In this document: piece by piece, positions 25,897 to 34,727 of the stretch
Layout: the number at the start of each line of letters is the position of its first letter
Numbering within the stretch: the stretch's first letter is position 1
Source: Lachnospiraceae bacterium UBA7050
GTDB taxonomy: Bacteria > Bacillota > Clostridia > Lachnospirales > Lachnospiraceae
Direction: 5' to 3'
Length of the DNA stretch: 64,000 nt
NCBI GenBank assembly: GCA_002493905.1
Contig: DLAJ01000017.1
Span: 124,001 to 188,000 of the forward strand
The notes under the pieces: generated by a model
What the model was told of the DNA's origin: nothing
What the model saw: the letters and a program-made list of their open reading frames with translations, nothing else
Database searches by the model: none
Position numbers and translations under genes: made by a program

Positions 25897-26490
25897 ATGG
25901 GGGTTGAAGAAAAACTGCAGAAAGAATTAAGAAGAGAATTGGATGATGAGCGTTATATGCACACACTTGGCGTTGCATATACTGCTTCATGTCTTGCCAT
26001 GCGTTATGGAGAAACCATGGAGCGTGCATTTCTTGCCGGGTTATTGCACGATTGTGCAAAATCAAAAAATATGGACCATAAAAAAATGTTGTCTCTTTGT
26101 GAAAAACATGATATCCCAGTTACACAATATGAACATGACAATCCGGTTCTGCTTCATGCGAAGCTTGGCAGTTTTTGGGCGGAAGAAAAATACGGCGTTA
26201 CGGATAAAGAAATTTTATCCGCTATCCGATGGCATACAACAGGTCATGCCGGAATGACTTTGTTAGAAAAAATCATTTACATCGCGGATTACATCGAGCC
26301 AAACCGCAAAAAACAGCCCTATTTAAGTGATGTCAGGGCACTTTGCTTTCATGATTTAGATGGCGGACTGCGGCGTATTCTGCATGATACACTTTACTAT
26401 CTGAAGGAGAAGAAAACCGTCGATCCGCAAACACAGGAAACCTATGAATATTACTTGGCGCAGGTTGGAACATTGGATAACGATGAATAG
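25897..26490 (+). CDS. yqeK: YqeK-type HD-domain dinucleotide hydrolase
   Basis: A 197-residue HD phosphohydrolase that in Firmicutes splits diadenosine tetraphosphate. The metal ligands are in HTLGVAYTA, AGLLHDCAKS, LLHAKLGSFWA, IRWHTTGH and IADYIEPNRK. The ATG at 25897 has only a distant G-rich stretch upstream, so the start is less certain. In many relatives nadD stands directly before this gene; only 68 bases separate it from yhbY here and no nadD remnant was found. Confidence 0.92.
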   Translation: MGVEEKLQKELRRELDDERYMHTLGVAYTASCLAMRYGETMERAFLAGLLHDCAKSKNMDHKKMLSLCEKHDIPVTQYEHDNPVLLHAKLGSFWAEEKYGVTDKEILSAIRWHTTGHAGMTLLEKIIYIADYIEPNRKKQPYLSDVRALCFHDLDGGLRRILHDTLYYLKEKKTVDPQTQETYEYYLAQVGTLDNDE

Positions 26491-26612
26491 ATCAGTAACG
26501 TATCAGCACACGAAACTTTATCAATAGAATGGTCCATTAAAACGCTGGTGCGAAAAAGTTTCATGATTTATGAGACAAAAATAAATTTTTAGATCAGAAA
26601 GGAACGGACAGA

Positions 26613-26975
26613 ATGAGTGAAACAAGTACAGCGCATGAAATGGCAAAGCTTGCGATTGCGGCAATGGAAGAGAAAAAAGCGGAAGATATTAAAGTGATTG
26701 ATATCCGGGAAGTTTCTACAATTGCGGACTATTTTTTAATCGCAAGCGGCAATAACCGAAGCCAGATTCAGGCATTATGTGATGCAGTTGAAGAAAAACT
26801 AGGCAGGGCAGGCTATTTCAAGAGACAGAGCGAAGGATATGATACCGCCAATTGGATACTTATGGACTACAATGACATCATTGTGCATATTTTTGATAAA
26901 GAAAACCGCCTGTTCTACGATCTTGAACGCATCTGGCGTGACGGAAAAGAAATTCCGGTTAAAGAATTTGCATAA
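26613..26975 (+). CDS. rsfS: ribosomal silencing factor RsfS
   Basis: A 120-residue protein that binds L14 and blocks subunit joining when nutrients are scarce. It has the family segments IREVSTIADYFLIASG and the pair NWILMDYNDIIVHIFD near residue 90. GAAAGGAA precedes the start. It lies 122 bases after yqeK and is last in the operon, ended by the terminator at 26990-27057. Confidence 0.95.
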   Translation: MSETSTAHEMAKLAIAAMEEKKAEDIKVIDIREVSTIADYFLIASGNNRSQIQALCDAVEEKLGRAGYFKRQSEGYDTANWILMDYNDIIVHIFDKENRLFYDLERIWRDGKEIPVKEFA

Positions 26976-26989
26976 GAAAGTTTCTGCTT

Positions 26990-27057
26990 AAAAGCGCTGC
27001 CAGTCCCGGATAAAACCACTTCATCTGGTTCTTTACCGGAATTTTGACAGCGCTTTT
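26990..27057 (+). terminator. terminator of the rplU-rsfS operon
   Basis: AAAAGCGCTG (26990-26999) pairs with CAGCGCTTTT (27048-27057), and the interior pairs again (TCCGG.../CCGGA) in a long branched hairpin that ends in CTTTTCTTATC. Confidence 0.75.
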
Positions 27058-27109
27058 CTTATCACACTTTTTTTCTTATGACACTTTTTTCTTATCACAC
27101 ATATCACGA

Positions 27110-27727
27110 TTATCGGTATAAACGAAATACACCAAATACTTTTCCTAAAATCGTACAATCGTCCACAATGATCGGCTCCATTTGATCATTTTCGGGCTGG
27201 AGACGAATATGACCGTTCTCCTTATAAAAAGTCTTTACTGTTGCGGAATCCTCTACAAGAGCCACAACAGTGTCTCCGTTTCTGGCGGTAGAACAGCGCT
27301 CCACAAAAATTTGATCGCCGTTAAAGATTCCGGCATTGACCATACTGTCACCTTTTACCTTCAGAATAAACGTCTCCGCATTTGGCAAAAGTTCGACCGG
27401 AATCGGGAAATAGCCCTCAATATTTTCCTGCGCAAGAAGCGGCTGACCGGCTGCGACCGTTCCGACAATCGGGATGCTTGCCATCTCATGACGTACAAGC
27501 TGAAATGAATCGTCACATATTTCAATTGCGCGCGGTTTTGTCGGATCACGACGGATATAGCCATTCTTTTCCAAAGTCTCAAGGTGAGAGTGAACAGACG
27601 AAGTTGATTTCAAATGTACGGCATCACAAATCTCACGCACTGCGGGGGGATAACCGCGTTCTAAAATCTGTTCTTTAATATATGCTAATATTTCTGACTG
27701 CTTAGCGGAAAGCTTTCCGTTTGCCAT
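27110..27727 (-). CDS. lexA: SOS repressor LexA
   Basis: A 205-residue repressor that cleaves itself when RecA filaments form. The winged helix occupies residues 1-70 (ILAYIKEQILERGYPPAVREI). The self-cleavage bond is expected at Ala-Gly in GTVAAGQP; the serine is in KVKGDSM and the lysine in ATVKTFY. The start at 27727 (MANGKLSA) has GGAGG upstream; a longer frame up to 27949 is a chance extension. Divergent to a LysM gene of the YneA type, with LexA boxes between. Confidence 0.98.
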   Translation of the reverse strand: MANGKLSAKQSEILAYIKEQILERGYPPAVREICDAVHLKSTSSVHSHLETLEKNGYIRRDPTKPRAIEICDDSFQLVRHEMASIPIVGTVAAGQPLLAQENIEGYFPIPVELLPNAETFILKVKGDSMVNAGIFNGDQIFVERCSTARNGDTVVALVEDSATVKTFYKENGHIRLQPENDQMEPIIVDDCTILGKVFGVFRLYR

Positions 27728-27752
27728 AAACAATACCTCCAATCTAGGTCTT

Positions 27753-27781
27753 ATTATAACACAGCAAAACAATAAAAGCAA
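27753..27781 (-). promoter_or_regulatory. lexA promoter
   Basis: Reverse strand: TTGCTT at 27781-27776 and TATAAT at 27758-27753, 17-bp spacer, 26 bases before the lexA start. Confidence 0.65.
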
Positions 27782-27792
27782 ACATATATTCC

Positions 27793-27804
27793 GAAAATTT
27801 GTTC
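27793..27804. promoter_or_regulatory. LexA box 1 (one mismatch)
   Basis: GAAAATTTGTTC against the Gram-positive consensus GAAC-N4-GTTC, one mismatch. It lies just upstream of the lexA -35 element. Confidence 0.5.
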
Positions 27805-27824
27805 GATTTTTTATCTTAAAATGC

Positions 27825-27853
27825 TTGACAAACAAATATATGTTCGATATATT
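27825..27853 (+). promoter_or_regulatory. promoter of the YneA-like gene
   Basis: TTGACA at 27825-27830 and TATATT at 27848-27853, 17-bp spacer. A further half-matching LexA site ending in GTTC lies in the spacer (27834-27845). Confidence 0.65.
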
Positions 27854-27862
27854 ATATAAAAA

Positions 27863-27887
27863 GAACGTATATTCGGAACGCACGTTC
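27863..27887. promoter_or_regulatory. paired LexA boxes 2 and 3
   Basis: GAACGCACGTTC at 27876-27887 is a perfect GAAC-N4-GTTC site. GAACGTATATTC at 27863-27874 has one mismatch. They abut, one base apart, just after the predicted transcription start of the divergent LysM gene, where bound LexA would block transcription. Confidence 0.85.
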
Positions 27888-27976
27888 TGATATAATTCTA
27901 TATCTGTCTGCATCTGATAGAAAAAACGGAAAGAAAAAAACTGATTCAAATAATATTAATTTTAGGGGGCTTTCAT

Positions 27977-28405
27977 ATGAATGCAATTGTAGGTGAACGA
28001 TTAATATGTGGAAATCAAAACGTTCATACAGTATACGGACGCGATGAATTTCGTCAAAAACAGAATCTGCAAAAAAAACGTCTGCAGGAAACCAAGCGCA
28101 GAATGTTTTTCCTGACTGTGTCTATGGTCCTGATTATAGCGCTTGGTATTGTTCTTGGCGGCTTTATGTCAAATGCCGAGGCAGGCAGCGGACAGCCTCA
28201 GGAATATAAATATTTCACCAGATATACTGTCAGCTACAATGAGACGCTTTGGGATATTGCCGAACAATATAAAGATTTCCATTATGATGGAATCACAGAT
28301 TATATAGATGAAGTAAAAAACATGAACCATATTGAGAATGTGGATGATATTCGTGCAGGAAGTGTTTTGCTGATTCCATATTATTCATCGGAACATTTAC
28401 ATTAA
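27977..28405 (+). CDS. yneA: LysM membrane protein, YneA-like SOS division inhibitor
   Basis: A 142-residue protein: cytoplasmic N-terminus of about 45 residues, one membrane segment (MFFLTVSMVLIIALGIVLGG) and an external LysM domain (YTVSYNETLWDIAEQY to AGSVLLIPYY). In Bacillus the gene divergent from lexA is yneA, a LysM protein that delays division during the SOS response. Size, topology, position and the LexA boxes agree with that role. The N-terminus is longer than in Bacillus YneA. AGGGGG precedes the start. Confidence 0.8.
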   Translation: MNAIVGERLICGNQNVHTVYGRDEFRQKQNLQKKRLQETKRRMFFLTVSMVLIIALGIVLGGFMSNAEAGSGQPQEYKYFTRYTVSYNETLWDIAEQYKDFHYDGITDYIDEVKNMNHIENVDDIRAGSVLLIPYYSSEHLH

Positions 28406-28573
28406 AAGATAAGATGCTTGAAAAATGGCACTTTCCAGTATTATCTATTCGTTAAACTGTCGTTTCGCGAATAGTTATATGGAGCTCTCCAAGCACTCTT
28501 TTGAAACCATTTTTCTAAATTTATCCGGGCAGTCTTAATATCTGAACAGACTTAACCATTATAAGCACTATTT

Positions 28574-29026
28574 TTATCCGAATAGTTCCTCAGAATCCAG
28601 CCATATTGTAAACGGACCGTGATTGTTGAGTGATACCTCCATATGCGCACCAAAAACGCCATGCTGTACGGAAATGCCTTTTGAAGCAATCTGTCCAAGA
28701 ATGTATTCGTAGAGAAAATTAGCCACCTGCGCTGGACCTGCATTGGTAAAAGACGGCCGGTTTCCTTTTCGGCAGTCCGCATAAAGCGTAAATTGTGAAA
28801 TAAGAAGGATTTCTCCTCCTACATCGTTCAGAGAACAATTAGTTTTACCCGCAGCATCTTCAAAAATACGCAGTTTTAATAATTTCTCGATCATACGATC
28901 TGCAGTTTCTGTTGAGTCATTAGCGCTCACGCCGACAAAAACGAGAAGTCCGTTCTTGATTTGACCGGTTACATTCTGATCGGCTTTAACGGATGCTTCC
29001 GATACCCGCTGTATCAAAAAACGCAT
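28574..29026 (-). CDS. dtd: D-aminoacyl-tRNA deacylase
   Basis: A 150-residue enzyme that removes D-amino acids wrongly attached to tRNA. The opening MRFLIQRVSEASV, the SQFTLYADCRKGNRPSF motif and NNHGPFTIWLDS near the end (the family NxGP(V/F)T) are complete. The start at 29026 matches the family N-terminus; an upstream ATG at 29050 would add eight residues. It is probably transcribed alone or behind the AI-2E-type gene. Confidence 0.96.
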   Translation of the reverse strand: MRFLIQRVSEASVKADQNVTGQIKNGLLVFVGVSANDSTETADRMIEKLLKLRIFEDAAGKTNCSLNDVGGEILLISQFTLYADCRKGNRPSFTNAGPAQVANFLYEYILGQIASKGISVQHGVFGAHMEVSLNNHGPFTIWLDSEELFG

Positions 29027-29154
29027 GATCTCATGCCACCTTCCATCCACGAATTATTTAGATTTGTCTGAACATTTGTTTGTGTTTTCTGGTATTTTTT
29101 ATTTTTTGGTATTTATTTATATTTTTCTGTTTCTATTATGAAAATCATTTCCTG

Positions 29155-30768
29155 TTATTTTGAACGATTTCCTATATCATCACCGCTGTTGTTGTCTTTT
29201 GATGAAGCATCATTTGTGCGTTTCACATCCGTTTTTTCATCTTCGGACATTTTTTTCCGGTCTGGCTTATTCTGTCTGGTTTGTTCTTCCGCTTCATTTG
29301 CGGAATCGGAACCGTGCATACGGTTAAAAAGCGTGCGGAACAAGTGATATTTATCACTCTCCTCATCAGCCGTTTTATGCTGGGTGCTTCCCTTTGGATT
29401 CTTAATCTCTGTAAACAGATGTTCCTTGGTAATAAACTCCCCGTCTTTGATCTCATATGCGTCACGGTATAGAGCCGTGTCGGATGGAAGCGATTTTGTT
29501 TTCAAACGCCGGTTGACAAAACGCTTTGTAAACGCATAGATTACCGCAAAAACAGGAACGCCGATGATCATGCCCATAATACCATAAATGCCGCCGAAGA
29601 ACGTGATGGCAAAGATGACCCAGAAACCGGAAATGCCTGTGGAATCTCCCAGAATACGAGGCCCAATAATATTTCCGTCAATCTGTTGAAGAACCAGAAC
29701 AAAAATTAAAAAGTAAACAGCCTCAATAGGCGCGATCAGTAATAACAGTAACGCGCACGGAATTGCACCAAGATACGGACCAAAGAACGGGATGACATTG
29801 GTTACGCCGACAATCACGCTGATCAGCACCGGGTAATGCAGCCCAATCAGCGTCGTCCCGATAAAGCACAAAAATCCGATAATGATCGAGTCAAAGATCT
29901 TTCCGGATATGAAACCGATAAAAGTTTTATGGATGAACCTGCAGTCTTTGATCAGGCGGTTTGCATTATGCATTTCAAATAAAGAATAACAAATCTTTTT
30001 TGCCTGGGCCGCATAGGTTTCTTTTCCGAATATGAGGTAAACGGAAATGATAAAGCCGATTACAATATTCAACGATGTTTTTAATGTACCGTATATGGTC
30101 GCTGAAAGCGTTGAAAGGAAGGAACCGATATTTTGAATATTCTTCAATAACCAGTCAATGATCTCCTGCGAATTGATATTGGAAAGGTCAAGGGACAGAT
30201 TATTCCGCAGGAAATTTGAAACAACCGTATTCTTATCCAAATAATCAACTGCCATCTCATAATATTTGTTAAACGCCCGCGGAAATTGATCAGAAATACT
30301 GTAAATACTTTTCCCGATTTCGGGAATGATCATTGCAAATAGTCCATAAAGGCACAAAAAGACCAAAACATAGGTCATGCAGATGGCGATGGCGCGAATC
30401 ATACTTTTATGCCGCCGTTCCATCTGCGGTTTTTCTTCCGCAGGCTGCTTTTCTTCTTCCACAGACTGATTCTTTTCTTCCGCAGACAGTTTCTTTCCTT
30501 CCGCAGGCTGCTTTTCTTTCTTTTTTTGTGTAATACGGCGGTAAACCGGTATTAGAAACCGGTATTCAATCGTATTTACAATTGGTGTAAACAGGTATGC
30601 CAATACAAAGCCTACGATAATTGGAAAACAGATATTCAGAAATCTGTGCAGCACTGCGCCAAGTCTTGTGCCATGAAACAAAATGTAATAGAATGCAATC
30701 CCTGCGCAGATGATACAGATGCCGGTTATGCCCCAATGCAGATATTTACGGTCGCCGCGATATTTCAT
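29155..30768 (-). CDS. AI-2E/PerM-family transporter
   Basis: A 537-residue membrane protein of the AI-2E transporter (UPF0118/PerM) family with about eight membrane segments. The conserved GVTNVIPFFGPYLGAIP and the later IDGNIIGPRILGD segments are clear. Two charged, soluble parts stand out: a Glu/Lys-rich heptad stretch near residues 85-115 and a tail of about 100 residues rich in Lys, Asp and Ser. The start at 30768 follows AAGGAG; an upstream TTG in frame is less likely. Substrates of the family vary (autoinducer, sodium/proton, folate precursors) and cannot be told here. Confidence 0.88.
   Translation of the reverse strand: MKYRGDRKYLHWGITGICIICAGIAFYYILFHGTRLGAVLHRFLNICFPIIVGFVLAYLFTPIVNTIEYRFLIPVYRRITQKKKEKQPAEGKKLSAEEKNQSVEEEKQPAEEKPQMERRHKSMIRAIAICMTYVLVFLCLYGLFAMIIPEIGKSIYSISDQFPRAFNKYYEMAVDYLDKNTVVSNFLRNNLSLDLSNINSQEIIDWLLKNIQNIGSFLSTLSATIYGTLKTSLNIVIGFIISVYLIFGKETYAAQAKKICYSLFEMHNANRLIKDCRFIHKTFIGFISGKIFDSIIIGFLCFIGTTLIGLHYPVLISVIVGVTNVIPFFGPYLGAIPCALLLLLIAPIEAVYFLIFVLVLQQIDGNIIGPRILGDSTGISGFWVIFAITFFGGIYGIMGMIIGVPVFAVIYAFTKRFVNRRLKTKSLPSDTALYRDAYEIKDGEFITKEHLFTEIKNPKGSTQHKTADEESDKYHLFRTLFNRMHGSDSANEAEEQTRQNKPDRKKMSEDEKTDVKRTNDASSKDNNSGDDIGNRSK
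30435..30518 (-). repeat. 21-bp tandem repeat in the AI-2E-type gene (heptad repeat)
   Basis: Four head-to-tail 21-bp units, 30435-30455, 30456-30476, 30477-30497 and 30498-30518, each beginning CTTCC(G/A)CAG on the + strand. They encode the heptads KQPAEGK, KLSAEEK, NQSVEEE and KQPAEEK in a cytoplasmic loop. Confidence 0.9.
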
Positions 30769-30859
30769 AGATGTCACTCTCCTTTTCAAACCGCTCTCAG
30801 ACTCTTCTATCTTATAACAGTCCTCACAAAAAATCTATACTTTTTGTCCATACTTTTTA

Positions 30860-30888
30860 TTGTCTCATACATAAAATTCGACTATAAT
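30860..30888 (+). promoter_or_regulatory. promoter of the TtcA-like gene
   Basis: TTGTCT at 30860-30865 and TATAAT at 30883-30888, 17-bp spacer. Confidence 0.65.
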
Positions 30889-31010
30889 GTGCTTATACAT
30901 AAAGCACTTTCATGAGAAAGTCTCTTCATAAGAAAATAGAAATCATTTTTCTATAAAATGAGCCATGTAATATGTATCGGTTTAGCAATTCATTTGGGAG
31001 AATATCGGCA

Positions 31011-31730
31011 ATGACGCTTCAACAGTTGATGAGTCCCGTAAGACGGGCTCTTGACGATTATCATATGATTGAGGAAGGTGACCGTGTTGCAGTTGGCATT
31101 TCAGGCGGAAAGGACTCTCTCACGCTGCTTGCCGCGCTTGCGGGACTTAAGCGCTTCTATCCCGCCACCTTTGAGCTTTATGCGGTAACTGTTGATCTTG
31201 GGTTCGGGATTCAGGATTTTGACCAGATTTCGCGAATGTGCAGCGAACTGGAGGTACCCTATATTAAAGTTGATACGGATATCGGGAAAATCGTTTTTGA
31301 TGAGCGGAAGGAAAGCAATCCCTGCGCACTCTGCGCGAAAATGCGGAAAGGCGCTCTCAACACGAAGATGAAGGAACTCGGCTGTAATAAGGTGGCGTAT
31401 GCGCACCACAAAGACGATATTGTTGTCACAATGCTCATGTCGCTGATCTTTGAGGGGCGTTTTCATACATTTCAGCCGGTCACTTATCTTGACCGCATGG
31501 ATATGACCGTGATACGGCCGCTCATGTATCTGCAGGAAGCGGATGTGATCGGATTCGTCAATAAAAATAAACTGCCCGTCGCAAAAAGCGCATGCCCGGC
31601 GGACGGTTATACCAAAAGGAAGTATGCAGAGGACTTATTAAAGCGCTTAAATCACGAAAATCCCGGCGTCAGGGAGCGTATGTTTACGGCGGTCATAAAC
31701 GGGCTCTATCCGCCAAAGAGAAACCGGTAA
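31011..31730 (+). CDS. TtcA-like PP-loop ATPase, tRNA thiolation
   Basis: A 239-residue protein with the PP-loop SGGKDS near residue 30, the pair of cysteines in CALCAKMRKG and a third in KSACPADG. This fits the TtcA/TtuA group, which activates a tRNA base with ATP and replaces oxygen with sulfur using an iron-sulfur cluster held by three cysteines. The start at 31011 follows GGGAG; a longer frame from 30972 is unlikely. Target base is uncertain. A 25-bp tandem repeat starts at the stop codon and links it to the recombinase gene. Confidence 0.85.
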   Translation: MTLQQLMSPVRRALDDYHMIEEGDRVAVGISGGKDSLTLLAALAGLKRFYPATFELYAVTVDLGFGIQDFDQISRMCSELEVPYIKVDTDIGKIVFDERKESNPCALCAKMRKGALNTKMKELGCNKVAYAHHKDDIVVTMLMSLIFEGRFHTFQPVTYLDRMDMTVIRPLMYLQEADVIGFVNKNKLPVAKSACPADGYTKRKYAEDLLKRLNHENPGVRERMFTAVINGLYPPKRNR

Positions 31731-31829
31731 ACTTATGACACATTGAAACAGGTTAACTTATGGCACATTGAAACAGGTTAACTTATAACGCGCAGGAACA
31801 GGAGAACTTACGACACACAGAACAAGGAG
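31730..31829 (+). repeat. degenerate 25-bp tandem repeat, four copies
   Basis: Units at 31730-31754, 31755-31779, 31780-31804 and 31805-31829, each beginning AACTTA(T/C). Copies 1 and 2 differ at one base (TATGACAC against TATGGCAC). Copies 3 and 4 are diverged, and copy 4 ends AAGGAG, the ribosome site of the recombinase gene at 31839. Confidence 0.88.
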
Positions 31830-31838
31830 AACCGAATC

Positions 31839-32903
31839 ATGCCGGCAGCAAACGATAAACAGCAGAACTATCATGAACAGCAAAATAGAAAGTACACGAT
31901 GACGTTAAGGACGCTTCTGGAAGAACTGCCCCCTTTTGCCGCCAGATATTTTCACGGCGTTGAGGAAGTGACTTCGACGCGCACCCGTCTCGCATATGCC
32001 TATGATCTGCGTGTCTTTTTTAACTGGCTCTATGAAAAAAGACCGGATATCTGCACGGTTCCGATAAAAGAACTAAAGGTAGATGTACTGGATCAGATCA
32101 GGCGCGACGATATTCTGGATTACCTCTCCTACTGTTCTTATTATGAGCATGACGGCAGGGAGCTGTCCAATCAGGAGCGTGCAAAATCAAGAAAGCTTGC
32201 GACGATCCGCAGCTTTTACAATTTCTTTTATCAGGCTGAACTGATCAAAACGAACCCGCCCTCTCTTGTGAAGACACCGAAGATCCATGAGAAAGAGATC
32301 ATCCGCCTGGATGCCAATGAGGTCGCGATTCTCTTAGATCAGGTAGAGGACGGCGAAAAACTCACAAAATCGGAAGCACATTACCACAAGCTCACAAAGG
32401 AACGCGATCTTGCGATCCTGACGCTGCTCCTTGGGACAGGAATCCGTGTGTCAGAATTTGTGGGCCTCAACATCGGGGACATTGACTATGACAATGACCG
32501 CATTAAGGTACGGCGGAAGGGCGGCTATGAGGCATATGTCTACTTCGGGGAAGAGGTCCGGGAGGCGCTGCTTGCCTATCACGAAAAGCGCAGTCATATC
32601 ATTGCGGAGAAAGGTCACGAAGAAGCCATGTTCCTGTCCATGCAGAAACGCAGAATCACGGTGCGGGCGGTCGAAAATCTCGTCAAAAAATATGCTTCCC
32701 GCGTAACAACGATGAAAAATATCACGCCGCATAAACTCAGAAGCACTTATGGAACGAATCTTTACCGGGAATCGGGGGATATTTATCTCGTTGCCGATGT
32801 ACTTGGCCATAAGGATGTCAATACGACAAGAAAGCATTATGCTGCCATTGAAGAAGAACGCGGCAGAATGGCGAGCAAGCTTGTTCACTTAAGGAAAGAA
32901 TGA
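31839..32903 (+). CDS. tyrosine recombinase/integrase
   Basis: A 354-residue recombinase of the XerC/XerD type. A SAM-like core-binding domain covers residues about 20-140; the catalytic domain has the arginine in LGTGIRVSEFVGL, the HKLRSTYG block (His-x-x-Arg), GHKDVNTT and the nucleophile Tyr in TRKHYAAI. The strongly housekeeping surroundings, lack of attachment sites, excisionase or phage genes suggest a resident recombinase rather than part of an element. It overlaps the convergent Nudix gene by 19 bases. Confidence 0.92.
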   Translation: MPAANDKQQNYHEQQNRKYTMTLRTLLEELPPFAARYFHGVEEVTSTRTRLAYAYDLRVFFNWLYEKRPDICTVPIKELKVDVLDQIRRDDILDYLSYCSYYEHDGRELSNQERAKSRKLATIRSFYNFFYQAELIKTNPPSLVKTPKIHEKEIIRLDANEVAILLDQVEDGEKLTKSEAHYHKLTKERDLAILTLLLGTGIRVSEFVGLNIGDIDYDNDRIKVRRKGGYEAYVYFGEEVREALLAYHEKRSHIIAEKGHEEAMFLSMQKRRITVRAVENLVKKYASRVTTMKNITPHKLRSTYGTNLYRESGDIYLVADVLGHKDVNTTRKHYAAIEEERGRMASKLVHLRKE

Positions 32904-33448
32904 CAAAACTGGTATGCGGCAAGCTGGCTGCGGCTGCTGAATGCCTCTGTTTCAAGCATGGCGGATATTTCTTCCGCGCTGTAAAACGCCGCGCGGATTT
33001 CCTCGTTTGCAGAGGCATGTTCATTGCTAATCTCCCCCTCTGCTTCTACATATACAATGTTTGTCATAATATCCGAAATTGCGACCGCGGAATAAGAGGC
33101 CGGAAGAATCTTTTTGATTTCTTTTACATAAAGTCCTGTTTCCTCAAAAAGCTCTCTTTTCGCGCACTCTTCGATTGACTCTCCTTCATTCAGCATTCCG
33201 GCGCAGAGATTATATACGGAGCGGTTGATTGCCATACGGAATTCTTTTAATAAAAGCATACGATCCTTCTGCGTCACGATCATCGAAATACCGCTTGACA
33301 CGCGTCCGATATCCTCCGGGGAGGAAATGGGATGGCGGCTGACGATTTCATAATGCTTCTCTTTTCCGGCACGGTTTTCATAGATCAGTTCATAGCGGTG
33401 CAGATAACGCCCGCCGTCAATTTCATTCATGGAAAGCAGCTTCATCAT
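32885..33448 (-). CDS. Nudix hydrolase, ADP-ribose pyrophosphatase-like
   Basis: A 187-residue hydrolase. The Nudix box is complete: G then five residues, E, seven residues, REL, EE, GL (GMLNEGES and AKRELFEETGLY). Length and the preceding VYNLCAG strand resemble ADP-ribose pyrophosphatase, but substrates of the family are broad. AAAGGAG sits before the two adjacent ATGs at 33448/33445. It overlaps rng by 26 bases and the convergent recombinase by 19 bases. Confidence 0.9.
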   Translation of the reverse strand: MMKLLSMNEIDGGRYLHRYELIYENRAGKEKHYEIVSRHPISSPEDIGRVSSGISMIVTQKDRMLLLKEFRMAINRSVYNLCAGMLNEGESIEECAKRELFEETGLYVKEIKKILPASYSAVAISDIMTNIVYVEAEGEISNEHASANEEIRAAFYSAEEISAMLETEAFSSRSQLAAYQFCHSFLK

Positions 33449-34727
33449 ATTGCTCCTTTAAGCTTTTTCTGATTTTTTTCCGGGTGATCTCAACAAGACC
33501 GAGCGGCGTCATGTCAATGACGCTCGTATGTACCGGATCGCTTGAAGTATATGTTCGGAGCAGTTCTAGGAGCTGCTCGTTTTTCTTAGGCTCTTTCATA
33601 TTGATAAAATCTACCAGAATCATACCGGACAGATTGCGAAGCCGAAGCTGTTCCGCGATCATCTCCGCCGCCTCCGCATTGACCTTAAAAAAGGTTTCCT
33701 CCGCCCCGCTTTTTGTGGAGCGCGTTCCCGTATATTTTCCGCTGTTCACATCAATAGCCGTTAAGCTCTCAGTCGGTTCTATAACAAGATAGCCGCCGCT
33801 TTTTAGCCAGACACGCGCTCCAAGCGCTTCCTTAATGCGCTCCCCGAGACGATAAAAATTTAAGAGCGACATTGTTTTTTTCCCATTGTCAAAAAAGAAA
33901 AGCTTTTCTAAGCTTTCCGCATCACCATGCTGTGTAAAATAATCCTTCAGCTGTTCATAAACCGCTGGAATATCGGTCACAATGCGCTGAAAAGAAAGCG
34001 CATAGGTATCGCGCAGGGCAATCAGGTAGTCGGCAGGGGGCGTATAGAGCACGCTGTAAAGCGTTCTTGACGATGCATAGGTAATCAAACGTTCAAGCGC
34101 CTTCTGAAGCTCTGCAAGCTCATTGAGCATCGGTGTAAAATCTTGAAGCGAACAGGCATTTGTGCGCACGATACAGCCGTATTGCCCGAAAGCTGACGCC
34201 GCAATCCCGTTTTCTGATAAAAAATCATGAATGCGCGCTTTCTGCTTCGGCGAAGCTTTTTGCGAAATGTGAATACCGCTGTCCGCATGATCGAGTACGA
34301 TATACCGCCCCGAAAGCGTCAGGTGCGTGGTAAGCACCAGATCCTTTGTCTTGACTGCCGCTTTTTCAACCTGAACAAGAATACAGTCTCCCTGCACGAT
34401 GTTCTTCTTTGGCATCTGCAAATCCTGATGTGTACGGCTGCCGTCGTCTAAATAAATAGGGGAAAGAATATTGCCAAACGGCAGAAACCCCTGTACACCG
34501 GGCGCAATATCCACAAAAGCGGCGCGGATATTCGATACGACCCTGTTCACCCTGCCGACAAGAATCGTACCTACTGCAAAGGCTGAAGGAACCGCCTCAT
34601 CGGTCTGCGGAAGCATCCGTGAAAAAGACGCCTGTACCGGGCGGTCGCCCATGCAAAGTACCGAGAGCAGCCGTTTTTCGTAATCCGTGATATAATAGCT
34701 GACCTTTGCTTCGCTCTTCTCCGGCAT
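33423..34727 (-). CDS. rng: ribonuclease G/E family
   Basis: A 434-residue endoribonuclease. An S1 domain covers residues about 38-125 (GTILVGRVNRVV, AAFVDIAPGVQGFLP). The catalytic segment SLTAIDVNSGKYTG and the metal-binding GMILVDFINM are present. It is the short RNase G form without the long C-terminal scaffold of RNase E. The start at 34727 has GGGGGAGG upstream and overlaps the stop of the TIGR03936 gene by one base. Confidence 0.94.
   Translation of the reverse strand: MPEKSEAKVSYYITDYEKRLLSVLCMGDRPVQASFSRMLPQTDEAVPSAFAVGTILVGRVNRVVSNIRAAFVDIAPGVQGFLPFGNILSPIYLDDGSRTHQDLQMPKKNIVQGDCILVQVEKAAVKTKDLVLTTHLTLSGRYIVLDHADSGIHISQKASPKQKARIHDFLSENGIAASAFGQYGCIVRTNACSLQDFTPMLNELAELQKALERLITYASSRTLYSVLYTPPADYLIALRDTYALSFQRIVTDIPAVYEQLKDYFTQHGDAESLEKLFFFDNGKKTMSLLNFYRLGERIKEALGARVWLKSGGYLVIEPTESLTAIDVNSGKYTGTRSTKSGAEETFFKVNAEAAEMIAEQLRLRNLSGMILVDFINMKEPKKNEQLLELLRTYTSSDPVHTSVIDMTPLGLVEITRKKIRKSLKEQYDEAAFHE

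Noticed and set aside
31839..32903. Integrase of a prophage or genomic island
   Set aside because: No phage, conjugation, excisionase or attachment-site signals flank it, and neighbours are housekeeping genes.
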